From NCBI RefSeq assembly GCF_025231485.1, contig NZ_CP104003.1, positions 4,045,960 through 4,109,959 of the forward strand: 64,000 bases of DNA. The letters run 5' to 3'. Each line of letters starts with the position of its first letter. Position 1 is the stretch's first letter. The position numbers and the translations under genes are program-made. Of this stretch, positions 8,957 to 17,367 are shown one piece after another. Source of the stretch: Salinirubellus salinus. Its GTDB lineage: Archaea > Halobacteriota > Halobacteria > Halobacteriales > Haloarculaceae. The notes under the pieces were generated by a model. That model did no database searches, was not told the DNA's origin, and worked only from the letters and a program-made list of their open reading frames with translations.

Positions 8957-9046
8957 ATGAGATTGCCAGACCCTAGCACGGGTATCGCGTCCGCAGACCT
9001 GACGTCGGGCGAGGCAGCCCCGGCGACGGCGGGTGGTCGGCGATGA
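8957..9046 (+). CDS. Possible 29-residue leader ORF
   Basis: ATG at 8957 opens a 29-codon frame, beginning MRLPDPSTGIAS and ending AGGRR. Its TGA overlaps the ATG of the FAD-GcvT gene (ATGA at 9043-9046). The TATA box lies at the right distance for leaderless initiation at this ATG, and the ATGA overlap suggests translational coupling. The peptide resembles no family I know and has no obvious run of a regulatory amino acid. It could instead be a 5' leader of about 90 bases with a chance ORF. Confidence 0.4.
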   Translation: MRLPDPSTGIASADLTSGEAAPATAGGRR

Positions 9047-11652
9047 GTTCGAAGCAGTTCCCGGCCTCGGCCGAGACGGTCATCCTCGGCGCGGGTATCG
9101 TCGGGAACAGTCTGGCGTACCACCTCGCTCGGTACGGTCGGGACGACATCGTCCTCGTCGACAAGGGGCCGCTCCCGGACCCGGGCGGCTCGACGGGCCA
9201 CGCCTCGAACTTCCTGATGCCGGTCGAACACTCGAAGGAGATGACCCACCTCACACGGCGCTCCATCGAGCAGTACAAGGAGTTCGACACGTTCGTCAAC
9301 TCGGGCGGTATCGAGGTGGCCCGCACGGACGAGCGGGTCGAGGAACTGAAACGCCGGGTGCAGTCGGCGAAGGCGTACGGCGAACCGGCCGAACTCCTCA
9401 CGCCCGAGGAGGTGGAGGAGATGCTCCCGTACGTCAACACGGACATCATCAAGGCGGGGTTCTACAGCCCCGGTGCCGGCACCTGCGACCCGCTCCGGGC
9501 GGGCGAGGTGATGCGGGCCCGGGCCGACGCCATCGCCTCGGGCGAGGTCGCCCCCGAGAACGTGGGCGAGGTGCAGGCCGACGGCGGCGTCCAGACCCAG
9601 CGACCCGAGAGCACGGGGGGGCTCCACGTCTCGCCGAACACGGAGGTCCTCGACATCCACGTCGAACACGGTGAGGTACAGGCCGTCGAGACGGACCGCG
9701 GGACCGTCGAGGCCGACGAGGTCATCATCGCGGCGGGGCTCTGGAGCCCGAAGCTCGCGGAGATGGCGGGCGTCGACATCCCGCTCACGCCGGCCGTCCA
9801 CCAGATGGTCAGCGTCGGGCCCATCTCCTTCTTCGAGGACTACGAGGGAGAGATCTCGTTCCCGGTGCTGCGTGACATGGACACCCAGATGTACGAGCGA
9901 CAGCACGGCAACGACCTCGAGGTCGGCTCCTACCAGCACCGGCCCATCCTCTGGGACGTCGACGACGTGCCCTCCATCGACGAGGCACCGCTGTCGCCGA
10001 CCCAGCCGCCGCTCACGGACGACGCGTTCGAGCAGTCGATGGCCGACGCCCTCGAGATCGTGCCGGATCTGCTCGACGACCCGAACGCGGGCATCCGCCA
10101 CGAGATAGACGGCCTGCTCTCGCAGACGCCCGACGGCGGCCCGCTCCTCGGCCCACTGCAGGACGTCGAGGGGCTGTGGTCGGCCGCGGCCGTCTGGATC
10201 AAGGAGGCGCCGGCCATCGGCGAGGCCATCGCCCAGCTGATGACGCGGGGCTACTCCGACATCGACATCCACGCCTCGGACGTCAACCGGTTCTACCACT
10301 ACGGCACCTCGCGGGAGTTCGTGAAGAACCGCGCCCACGAGGGGTTCAAGAAGACGTACGGCATCGTCCACCCGGCCGAGCAGTGGCAGTCCTCGCGGCC
10401 GCTCCGGACGAGTCCGTTCTACCACCGGCAGGACGACCTCGACGCACGGTTCTTCGAGGCCGCCGGCTGGGAACGACCCCAGTGGTACGAGTCCAACGAG
10501 GACCTCCTCGAGGAGTACAGCGAGGAACTCGAGGGGCTGGACCGCCCCAACGAGTGGGACTCCCGCTGGTGGGACGAGACCATCCTCGCCGAGCACCTCC
10601 ACATGCGTGACAAGGTGGCGATGGTCGGCGACATGGGCTTCGGCATCTTCGACCTCCGTGGCGACGACGTGACGGCGTACCTCGAGGGGATGGTCGTCGG
10701 CCGCGTCGACGTCGACGTCGGCAAGACCGTCTACACGCCCGTCCTCGCGCCGAACGGGGGGTTCGTCTCGGACCTCACCATCGCGCGGCTCGGCGAGGAC
10801 CACTACCGGGTCGTGACCGGCGGTGCGGCGGCCGGCTCCGACCGTTCGTGGTTCCAGAGCCACATCCCCGAGGACGCGGACGTGAAGCTCATCGATAACA
10901 GCGAGGCGCTCTGCACGCTCGGGGTCTGGGGGCCGGACGCCCGCGACCTCGTCCAGAGCGTCACCGAGGAGGACGTGTCCCACGAGGCGTTCCCGCCGTA
11001 CACGGCCCAGGAGATCACCGTCGGCGAGGTGGACGCGTGGGCGATGCGCCTCTCGTACGTCGGCGAACTGGGCTGGGAGATATACGCCCCGATGGGGCAG
11101 GGCCAGCGGCTCTGGGACGTCCTCTGGGAGGCCGGACAGGAGTACGACGTCCGCCCGGTCGGGATGGGCGTCTACGGGACCACCGGCCGACTGGAGAAGG
11201 GCTACCGCCTGTTCGGCCACGAACTCGAGTCCGAGTACGACCCCTCGGAGGCCGGGCTGACCTTCCACGGTGTGAAGGACGCCGACTTCGTCGGGAAGGA
11301 GGCGTACGCCGAGGCCATCGAGGAGGACGACGCGGCGACGCTCTGTACGCTCTCGGTCGACGACCACACCTCGGAGTCCGGCGAGCGCCGGTTCATGCTC
11401 GGCGGTGAACCCATCGTCGACGAGGACGGCGAGGTCATCGTCGACGAGGAGGGCCGCGAGTCCTACGTGACGAGCGCGGGCACCGGCCCGACGGTCGGGA
11501 AGCACCTGCTGATGGCGTACCTGCCGCCGGAGTACGCGGAGGAGGGCCAGCAACTGCAGGTGGAGTACTTCGACGAGACGTACCCGGTGACCGTCGAGGT
11601 GGCCGGGAGCCGACCGCTGTTCGATCCGGAGAACGAGCGCATCCGGTCCTGA
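9043..11652 (+). CDS. FAD-dependent oxidoreductase-GcvT fusion (dimethylglycine/sarcosine oxidase-like)
   Basis: An 869-residue protein with a DAO-type FAD domain (GAGIVG, residues 16-21) and GSTGHASNF, in which His53 sits where dimethylglycine and sarcosine dehydrogenases attach FAD covalently. From about residue 500 a complete GcvT/aminomethyltransferase-like domain follows, with RLSYVGELGWEIYAP and a C-terminal barrel. Relatives oxidatively demethylate N-methylglycines and pass the formaldehyde-level carbon to THF as 5,10-methylene-THF. ETF genes directly downstream suggest electrons go to ETF, as in dehydrogenases, rather than to O2. The exact substrate is inferred, not shown. Confidence 0.88.
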   Translation: MSSKQFPASAETVILGAGIVGNSLAYHLARYGRDDIVLVDKGPLPDPGGSTGHASNFLMPVEHSKEMTHLTRRSIEQYKEFDTFVNSGGIEVARTDERVEELKRRVQSAKAYGEPAELLTPEEVEEMLPYVNTDIIKAGFYSPGAGTCDPLRAGEVMRARADAIASGEVAPENVGEVQADGGVQTQRPESTGGLHVSPNTEVLDIHVEHGEVQAVETDRGTVEADEVIIAAGLWSPKLAEMAGVDIPLTPAVHQMVSVGPISFFEDYEGEISFPVLRDMDTQMYERQHGNDLEVGSYQHRPILWDVDDVPSIDEAPLSPTQPPLTDDAFEQSMADALEIVPDLLDDPNAGIRHEIDGLLSQTPDGGPLLGPLQDVEGLWSAAAVWIKEAPAIGEAIAQLMTRGYSDIDIHASDVNRFYHYGTSREFVKNRAHEGFKKTYGIVHPAEQWQSSRPLRTSPFYHRQDDLDARFFEAAGWERPQWYESNEDLLEEYSEELEGLDRPNEWDSRWWDETILAEHLHMRDKVAMVGDMGFGIFDLRGDDVTAYLEGMVVGRVDVDVGKTVYTPVLAPNGGFVSDLTIARLGEDHYRVVTGGAAAGSDRSWFQSHIPEDADVKLIDNSEALCTLGVWGPDARDLVQSVTEEDVSHEAFPPYTAQEITVGEVDAWAMRLSYVGELGWEIYAPMGQGQRLWDVLWEAGQEYDVRPVGMGVYGTTGRLEKGYRLFGHELESEYDPSEAGLTFHGVKDADFVGKEAYAEAIEEDDAATLCTLSVDDHTSESGERRFMLGGEPIVDEDGEVIVDEEGRESYVTSAGTGPTVGKHLLMAYLPPEYAEEGQQLQVEYFDETYPVTVEVAGSRPLFDPENERIRS

Positions 11653-11720
11653 ACCGGCGGCGCTCGACCCGGATCCGACTCGCCCCTGACGACCACACGA
11701 CCCACAGCACACGAAGGAAC

Positions 11721-12482
11721 ATGGATACACTAGCTTGTGTCAAGCGCGTACCGGACACCGGTGCGAAGATCGTACTGACCGACGACCAACGAGCCATCGA
11801 CACGTCCAACCTCGGGTTCACGATGAGCCCGCACGAGGAGTGTGGTCTGGAGGAGGCGGTGCAGATCGCCCAGGACACCGGCGGGACGGCGACGGCACTC
11901 ACCCTCGGCACCGCGGAGGCCGACGAACAGCTCCGGACCGCGCTGGCGATGCAGGCCGACGAGGCGGTGTTGCTCGAGACCGAGGAGCGCGAGTGGGGGC
12001 CCCTCGACACCGCGACGGCCATCGCCGACTACGTCCGGGAGACGGACGACGAGTACGACCTCCTCCTGTTCGGCACGGAGTCGGCGGACAACGGGAACTA
12101 CCAGGTCCCCATCCACGTCGCCACGCAGCTCGGCCTGCCGGTGGTGACGGCCATCAAGCACATCGAGGTGGAAGACGACACGGTGGTCGCCCGACGCGAG
12201 GCGGGCGGCGGCGAGGAGGTGTACGAGCTGGAGACGCCCGCCGTCGTCGGCGTCAAGGAGGGACTGAACGAGCCGCGCTACCCGTCGATGCGCTCGAAGA
12301 TGCGCGCCCGGCAACAGGAGGTCGAACAGCACCACCCCGAACCGGGCGGCCGCGACCGGCTGGAGATGGTCCGGCTGGAGGCGCCCGAACAGGACGAGGG
12401 CACCGCCGAGATACTCGGCGAGGGGCCGGAGGCGACGCCACGTATCGTCGAGATACTGCAGGAGGACCTGGAGGTGCTCTGA
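11721..12482 (+). CDS. etfB: Electron transfer flavoprotein beta subunit
   Basis: A 253-residue ETF small subunit that binds AMP/FAD jointly with the alpha subunit and shuttles electrons from flavin dehydrogenases. The N-terminus MDTLACVKRVPDTGAKIVL, NLGFTMSPHEECGLEEAV and the recognition-loop region PAVVGVKEGLNEPRYPS are diagnostic. It starts 68 bases after the FAD-GcvT gene with no clear promoter between, so co-transcription is likely and the FAD-GcvT protein is its probable electron donor. The C-terminal extension after residue 200 is acidic, as usual in haloarchaea. Confidence 0.93.
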   Translation: MDTLACVKRVPDTGAKIVLTDDQRAIDTSNLGFTMSPHEECGLEEAVQIAQDTGGTATALTLGTAEADEQLRTALAMQADEAVLLETEEREWGPLDTATAIADYVRETDDEYDLLLFGTESADNGNYQVPIHVATQLGLPVVTAIKHIEVEDDTVVARREAGGGEEVYELETPAVVGVKEGLNEPRYPSMRSKMRARQQEVEQHHPEPGGRDRLEMVRLEAPEQDEGTAEILGEGPEATPRIVEILQEDLEVL

Positions 12483-12484
12483 CG

Positions 12485-13453
12485 ATGGTGCTCGCACTGG
12501 TGGAACACGAGGCGGGCGTGCCGGAGGACTCGTCGCTGGAGATGCTGACGCTGGCCCGTGGCGTGGCCGAGGAGACGGACGAACCGCTCACGGCCGTCGT
12601 CGTGGGCGCGGAGGCGGCGGGCGTGGCCGACGACCTCGGTACCTACGGCGTGGAGACGGTGTACGTCGTCGACCACGAACGACTCGACGACTACGCGCCG
12701 GTGGCGTGGGCCACGAGCGTCGACCAGCTGGCGGCCGACCTCGACCCGGACGCCGTCGTCGCGCCCGGGAGCACCCGTGGGCACGAGGTGCTCGCGCACG
12801 TCGCGGCGCGCCGAGAGCAGTCGATGGCCGCGAACTGTATCGAGGTGACGACGGGCGAGGAGTACGAGCTCACCCGCCAGCGCTGGGGCGGGACGCTGCT
12901 GGAGGAGGCTCGTCTCGGCGGCGACACGAAACTGCTGACGGCGGCCGCTCACGAGGTGAGCGCCGAACCGGCCGACTCGCCGACGGAGCCTGCCGTCGAG
13001 TCGTTCGACCCGTCGCTCGACGAGGAGGCGTTCGAGGTGCGCGTGACGCGCCACGAGGCGTCCGACGTGGAGGGCGTGCCACTCGGCGAGGCACGCGTCG
13101 TCGTCGGCGGTGGTCGCGGCGTGGGCGGCCCCGACGGCTACGACCAGCTCGAGGAGCTCGCGGACCTCCTCGGCGGGGCGGTGGGTGCCTCCCGCGCCGC
13201 GGTCAACGAGGGGTGGCGGCCCCACGACGACCAGGTGGGACAGACGGGGGCGAAGATCTCGCCGAAGCTCTACGTCGCCTGTGGCATCTCGGGTGCCGTC
13301 CAGCACATGGTGGGCTGCAAGGGTGCCGAGAACATCCTCGCCATCAACACCGACCCCGAGGCGGCCATCATCCAGAAGGCACGTTGGGCCGTCGTCGGTG
13401 ACCTCCACGAGGTGGTGCCGGAGCTCAACGAGTCCATCCGCTCGGCCAACTGA
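12485..13453 (+). CDS. etfA: Electron transfer flavoprotein alpha subunit
   Basis: A 322-residue ETF large subunit, the FAD-binding partner of EtfB. The C-terminal FAD-binding signature is intact: GQTGAKISPKLYVACGISG followed by AVQHMVGCKGAENILAINTDPEAA. The ATG at 12485 is 2 bases after the etfB stop, which indicates one message. EtfAB normally hands electrons to an ETF-quinone oxidoreductase (FixC/FixX type), and none is present in the window. Confidence 0.93.
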   Translation: MVLALVEHEAGVPEDSSLEMLTLARGVAEETDEPLTAVVVGAEAAGVADDLGTYGVETVYVVDHERLDDYAPVAWATSVDQLAADLDPDAVVAPGSTRGHEVLAHVAARREQSMAANCIEVTTGEEYELTRQRWGGTLLEEARLGGDTKLLTAAAHEVSAEPADSPTEPAVESFDPSLDEEAFEVRVTRHEASDVEGVPLGEARVVVGGGRGVGGPDGYDQLEELADLLGGAVGASRAAVNEGWRPHDDQVGQTGAKISPKLYVACGISGAVQHMVGCKGAENILAINTDPEAAIIQKARWAVVGDLHEVVPELNESIRSAN

Positions 13454-13571
13454 GGCCCGGTCTCCTCTTCCTGTCGCTCGAGGTTCAGGTTACGGTTCGG
13501 TCGGTAGCGTCAGCACTCGTGGCGTGAGCACGCCGAGAAACGGTCGGGTGACGAGACGTCGGTCGCGGTGG

Positions 13572-13733
13572 TTACTCGCGGCGGATGCGGGCGAACAGGT
13601 CGCCACGTTCGCGGAACAGACCGGTGACGAATCGCTCGACGAGCGTGGTGTCAGTGGGCGCCGCCCCAGCCGGGAGGTAGAACTGGCGCTCGGTCTGTGC
13701 TTCGGTGGAACCTGTGGAGTCGGTGCGTTCCAT
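13572..13733 (-). CDS. Small conserved-looking protein, 53 residues
   Basis: ATG at 13733, TAA at 13572-13574, 53 residues. The N-terminal third is Ser/Thr/Gln-rich. The rest contains FYLPAGAAPTDTTLVERF and an Arg-rich C-terminus (FRERGDLFARIRRE). I recognise no family. Support for a real gene: a TATA-like GTTAAACC on the minus strand at 13755-13762, centred about 26 bases upstream, exactly right for a leaderless message, and an AT-rich promoter region just beyond. Function unknown. Confidence 0.5.
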   Translation of the reverse strand: MERTDSTGSTEAQTERQFYLPAGAAPTDTTLVERFVTGLFRERGDLFARIRRE

Positions 13734-13754
13734 ACTCGTGTTGGGTGTCCTGAC

Positions 13755-13762
13755 GGTTTAAC
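13755..13762 (-). promoter_or_regulatory. TATA box for the 53-residue ORF
   Basis: GTTAAACC on the minus strand, about 26 bases before the ATG at 13733. Confidence 0.45.
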
Positions 13763-13800
13763 GATTTCGAAGATATCTTTACGAAATCCGAATTCGGATT
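13763..13800. repeat. AT-rich segment with inverted repeat and 16-bp perfect palindrome
   Basis: GATTTCG at 13763-13769 pairs with CGAAATC at 13782-13788. Partly overlapping it, AATCCGAATTCGGATT at 13785-13800 is a perfect 16-base palindrome. The segment is clearly more AT-rich than its surroundings. It lies just upstream of the TATA box of the minus-strand 53-residue ORF and about 100 bases before the AOR-family gene at 13900, so it is a good operator candidate. Confidence 0.5.
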
Positions 13801-13899
13801 CGTGATAGTGAAAGGTTCACACGGATTGTCCCGGTCACCCCCTCGCTGGGGGCCGGCGCGGGACAATCCTTTTCCTCGGGACACACCTCCGTCCGGTGG

Positions 13900-15633
13900 A
13901 TGAGTGACGCGCCGTCGCGGATGCTCCGAGTCGACCTGTCGGCGGAGCGTGTCGTCTCGGAGACGGTGCCCCCGTCGTGGCGGCGGCGCTACCTCGGGGG
14001 GAAGGGCCTCGGCGCACGCTACCTCTACGACGAGCTGGCGCCCGGGACGGACCCGCTGGGCCCCGGGAACGCGCTCCTGTTCGTCCTCGGCCCACTCACG
14101 GGGGCGCTCCCGGGCGAACAGCGCTACGCGGCGGTGACGAAGTCGCCGCTCACGGGTGCGTTCCTCGACTCCTACGCCGGGGGCACGTTCCCCGCGAGGC
14201 TGGCAGGGTCGCTCGACGACCACCTCGGGGTGCTGGTGACCGGACGCGCCGAGGCACCGGTCCGGCTGGTCGTCGGCGACGGCGACGCCCGCGTCGAACC
14301 CGCCGAGACGTGGGGCGCGGACGCCGTGGAGACGGCACGCCAGTTCCCGGACGCGAGCGTCGCCTGCATCGGCCCGGCGGGCGAGAACCGCGTCACCTTC
14401 GCCACCATCGCCTCCGACGAGGCGGAACACCACGCCGGACGCGGCGGGGCGGGTGCCGTGATGGGTGCCAAGCGGCTGAAGGCCGTCGTCGCGTCCGGCG
14501 ACCCACCGGCGGTCCCCGAGTCGGTGGCCGCATTGCGCGACCGGGACACCGGGCGGTTCACCGAGAGTCACACGGGGCGGTGGCTGGCGGCCTCGGGGAC
14601 GCTGGAGACGGTCGACTTCGCCGACGAGACGGGCGTGCTCGCGGCCCGTGGCTGGCAGGAGCGGGGCTTCGACGGCGCCGACGACGTGGGTATCGATGCG
14701 GCCCGCGAGGCGGCGACGGGCCGCGAGCACGACGGCCCCGTCCCCGGCGGCTTCCGGGTCGAGACGGCCGCCGGCGAGACCGTCCCGCGGGGTGCCACCG
14801 GGATGAGTCTCGGGGCGGGCCTCGGCATCGACGAGTTCGACGCCGTCGCCGAACTGGGCGAGTGGTGCAACCGCCTCGGGCTCGACCTCATCGACGGGGG
14901 GAACGCGGTGGCCTGGGCCGCCCGTGCCGTCGAGGCGGGCCTCCTCGACCGCGACCTGTCGTTCGGCGACCCGGACGGTGCCCGGGCGCTCCTCGGCGAG
15001 ATCGCGACCCGCGAGTCGAGGGTAGGCGACGCGCTCGCCGACGGGGTGGCGGTGGCCGCGAGGCGGTTCGGCGGCGAGGCGTTCGTCCCCTCGGTCAAGG
15101 AGATGTCGCTGCCCGCGTACGACCCGCGCGGGGCGGCGAGCATGGCGCTGGCGTACGCGACGAGCGACCGGGGTGGCTGTCACCGTCGTGCCCGTCCGGT
15201 CGAACGGGAGGTGTTCGACGGGCCGTGGGACCCGGACCGGGCGGCCGAGGCCGTCGTCGCCGCACAGGACGCCCGCGCGCTCCGCTGGAGTCTCGTGGCC
15301 GACGACTTCGCGGGCGAGGCGGTGGACGTCCCGGCGTGGCTGGCGGCGGTCGGAGCCCCGCACGGCGACCTCCCGCGGACCGGCGAGCGGGTCTGGACGC
15401 TCGTCCGGCTGTTCAACGCCCGCGAGGGGTTCGACCGGTGCGACGACTCGCTCCCGGCCGTGTTCGCGGGCGACGGTGGCGTCGACCCGTCGCGGTTCGA
15501 CGCGATGCTGGACGCCTACTACGCGACCCGGGGCTGGAGCGAGGCGGGGCTGCCGACGCGGGAGACGCTGGTTCGACTCGGCCTCGACGACGTGGTGGAC
15601 GCCGCGACACCGGTGGGCGACCCCGGGCCGTGA
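13900..15633 (+). CDS. Aldehyde:ferredoxin oxidoreductase family protein lacking Fe-S ligands
   Basis: A 577-residue AOR-family protein, close to the usual 600. Conserved features are YLGGKGLGARYLYDEL, the N-terminal fold with KSPLTGAFLDSYAGG, the middle EWCNRLGLDLIDGGN, YATSDRGGCHRRARP and the C-terminal LFNAREGFDRCDDSLP. Known AORs hold tungsten or molybdenum bis-pterin plus one [4Fe-4S] cluster on a CxxCxxxC motif and a later Cys. Here the first site reads HDGPVPGGFRVE and the later one SLVADDFAGE, so no cluster can be bound in the usual way. Either it accepts electrons differently or it is no longer an oxidoreductase. Substrate unknown. Confidence 0.85.
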   Translation: MSDAPSRMLRVDLSAERVVSETVPPSWRRRYLGGKGLGARYLYDELAPGTDPLGPGNALLFVLGPLTGALPGEQRYAAVTKSPLTGAFLDSYAGGTFPARLAGSLDDHLGVLVTGRAEAPVRLVVGDGDARVEPAETWGADAVETARQFPDASVACIGPAGENRVTFATIASDEAEHHAGRGGAGAVMGAKRLKAVVASGDPPAVPESVAALRDRDTGRFTESHTGRWLAASGTLETVDFADETGVLAARGWQERGFDGADDVGIDAAREAATGREHDGPVPGGFRVETAAGETVPRGATGMSLGAGLGIDEFDAVAELGEWCNRLGLDLIDGGNAVAWAARAVEAGLLDRDLSFGDPDGARALLGEIATRESRVGDALADGVAVAARRFGGEAFVPSVKEMSLPAYDPRGAASMALAYATSDRGGCHRRARPVEREVFDGPWDPDRAAEAVVAAQDARALRWSLVADDFAGEAVDVPAWLAAVGAPHGDLPRTGERVWTLVRLFNAREGFDRCDDSLPAVFAGDGGVDPSRFDAMLDAYYATRGWSEAGLPTRETLVRLGLDDVVDAATPVGDPGP

Positions 15634-15738
15634 GCCGTCCCGCCGCCGTGTCGTGGGACCGCGTTCGACAGGGCGTAGCTCCCACCGGGTGGGACTCAGC
15701 GTCGCGATTGACAGCGCCCGTACTCGTCGCTCTAGACG

Positions 15739-16404
15739 GTGATACTCGTGGACTACACAGAACAGTTCGACCGACCGACCGCGGCGACGCTCGGGGAGCC
15801 ACGCCGGCTCGCGGGCCTCGCCTTCCTCACCCTCGCGGGTGGGTTCATGACCGTCCTGATGCTCGGTGCGGCGATGGCGCCGGGCTACGACTTCGGCGGT
15901 GGCGCCATCAGCGACCTCGGGGTCGTGGCGGAGACGGCGCTCCTGTTCAACGCGGGACTCGTCCTCGTCGGCGTCCTCAACCTCGCCGGCGGGTACGCGC
16001 TGTACCGGCTCCACGGAAGCCGGTGGCTCCTCGGGGCGTTCGCGCTGGCGAGCGTCGGGGCGGTGCTGGCGGGGCTGTTCCCCCTCGACACCGGTGGGCT
16101 GCACAGCATCGGGGCGCTCCTCGCGTTCCTGTTCTTCAACGTGCAGGCGCTGGGGCTGGCGACCCGACTGACCGGGCCGATGCGGTACCTCTCGGTGCTG
16201 GCGGGCGTCGTCGGCATCGTCTTCGTCGGCGTGATGGTCGTCGGTGACGCCGGCAACCCCGCGGTGTTCGGCCCGATCGGGCACGGCGGGGCCGAGCGGA
16301 TGATCGTCTATCCCGTGATGCTCTGGCTGGTCGCGCTCGGCGGCTACCTCCTCGGTGACGGCGAGATACGCCCTCCGACCAGGGTGTCCGAGACGGCCGA
16401 CTGA
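15739..16404 (+). CDS. DUF998 family membrane protein
   Basis: About 221 residues starting from a GTG (a second in-frame GTG at 15748 is equally possible). Six hydrophobic segments can be read, at roughly residues 24-45, 60-85, 92-112, 118-140, 150-172 and 190-210. The signature YDFGGGAISDLGVVAETALLFN followed by GVLNLAGGYALYRL is characteristic of DUF998 integral membrane proteins. The C-terminus is short and cytoplasmic-looking. The family's function is unknown. It stands alone, about 105 bases after the AOR-like gene and on the same strand. Confidence 0.82.
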   Translation: MILVDYTEQFDRPTAATLGEPRRLAGLAFLTLAGGFMTVLMLGAAMAPGYDFGGGAISDLGVVAETALLFNAGLVLVGVLNLAGGYALYRLHGSRWLLGAFALASVGAVLAGLFPLDTGGLHSIGALLAFLFFNVQALGLATRLTGPMRYLSVLAGVVGIVFVGVMVVGDAGNPAVFGPIGHGGAERMIVYPVMLWLVALGGYLLGDGEIRPPTRVSETAD

Positions 16405-16496
16405 ACCGCCGGTCGGCGGTCTCTCTCCGGGGTGTGTGACCCTCCTCGAACCCCGTCTACCGACGAGCCTAAGACTCGGTGTGTGGTACGTTCGCT

Positions 16497-16925
16497 ATGG
16501 ACACTGTACTGCTCGCGACGGACGGGAGTGAGTACGCGACGCGGGCGGCTCGGCGGGCCATCCGGCTCGCCCGAGCGCGTGACGCCGCGCTCCACGTCCT
16601 CTGTGTGGTCGACCGGCGGAGACTGGAGGAGCCGGCGCTCGGCTCCGGTGAACTGGCGACCATCGCGGCCGAGGACCACGGCCACGAGTGTATCGCGATG
16701 GTCCGGGAGTTGGCCGACGAGGCCGACGTCACCGTGGAGGGGCGGACCTGTCACGGGGTCCCGCCGGACGAGATTCTGGCGTACGCAGACAGGATCGACG
16801 CCTCGGTCATCGTCGTCGGCGAACACGGCGAACACGCCGAGCACTTCGGCGGCGTGGGCCGCGCTGTGGCCGACCGGGCGGACCGGGAGGTCGTCGTGGT
16901 CTCGGCCGCCGAGAACGAGGCGTGA
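16497..16925 (+). CDS. Universal stress protein (UspA) family, atypical
   Basis: A single-domain UspA-fold protein of 142 residues: MDTVLLATDGSEYATRAARRA at the start and VIVVGEHGEHAEHF near residue 110. The ATP-binding G-x2-G-x9-G-(S/T) motif expected there is not present (GEHGEHAEHFGGVGRAV), so this copy probably does not bind ATP in the usual way. The ATG at 16497 has CCTAAGAC about 26 bases upstream as a plausible TATA. The role is inferred only from family: stress or energy-status response. Confidence 0.82.
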   Translation: MDTVLLATDGSEYATRAARRAIRLARARDAALHVLCVVDRRRLEEPALGSGELATIAAEDHGHECIAMVRELADEADVTVEGRTCHGVPPDEILAYADRIDASVIVVGEHGEHAEHFGGVGRAVADRADREVVVVSAAENEA

Positions 16926-16968
16926 GGAGGGCTGGCCCCGCCCCGCTGGTCCCACCCAGGCCCGACGA

Positions 16969-17367
16969 CTACGTCCGGAGTTCGGCCGGCGTGGCGTCCT
17001 CGTACTTGTCCTCGAACTCGCCGATGAGTTGGCCCATCTTCGCGTACCAGTCGTTGAGCATCCGCTGCATCTCGCTCGACACCTTCTGGGCCTCGGCCGG
17101 GTGATAGACGTGGTAGTACCCCCCCTGGTCGTAGTTGACCTGCTCCTTCTCGATGAACCCCGCCTCCAGCAGGCGCTGGACGGCGCGGTACGCGGTCGAA
17201 CGCTCGCGGTCGACGCCTTCCGCCACCTCGTCGACGGTCAGCGCCGACTCCGCCTCGACGAGCGCCTCGAAGCACTCCCTGTCTAGCTGTTTGAGTCCGT
17301 GGAAACACTCCAGCAGTCCCTCGCACTCCATGTCCCGCTGGAGTTGCTCGGACATCGAATCGGGCAT
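16969..17367 (-). CDS. HTH transcriptional regulator (TrmB/MarR-like winged helix)
   Basis: A 132-residue cytoplasmic DNA-binding protein. A winged helix occupies about residues 25-85: LTVDEVAEGVDRERSTAYRA is the helix-turn-helix and VQRLLEAGFIEKEQVNYDQGG the wing. An amphipathic C-terminal helix (EMQRMLNDWYAKMGQLIGEF) probably dimerises it. Cysteines near residues 14 and 20 (MECEGLLECFHG) might sense sulfur or redox. The start at 17367 has GGTGA 5 bases upstream and TTTTACC further up. It faces the sulfur-transport operon across a 415-base divergent region and is the natural candidate regulator of the island. Confidence 0.82.
   Translation of the reverse strand: MPDSMSEQLQRDMECEGLLECFHGLKQLDRECFEALVEAESALTVDEVAEGVDRERSTAYRAVQRLLEAGFIEKEQVNYDQGGYYHVYHPAEAQKVSSEMQRMLNDWYAKMGQLIGEFEDKYEDATPAELRT

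Noticed and set aside
8697-8960. An 87-codon ORF between folCP and the FAD-GcvT gene
   Set aside because: It runs straight through the operon's direct repeats and TATA box, has biased shadow-like composition and no promoter of its own.
8290-11730. A 1146-codon minus-strand frame
   Set aside because: It is the antisense shadow of the end of folCP and of the FAD-GcvT gene; composition is that of a shadow frame and it has no promoter.
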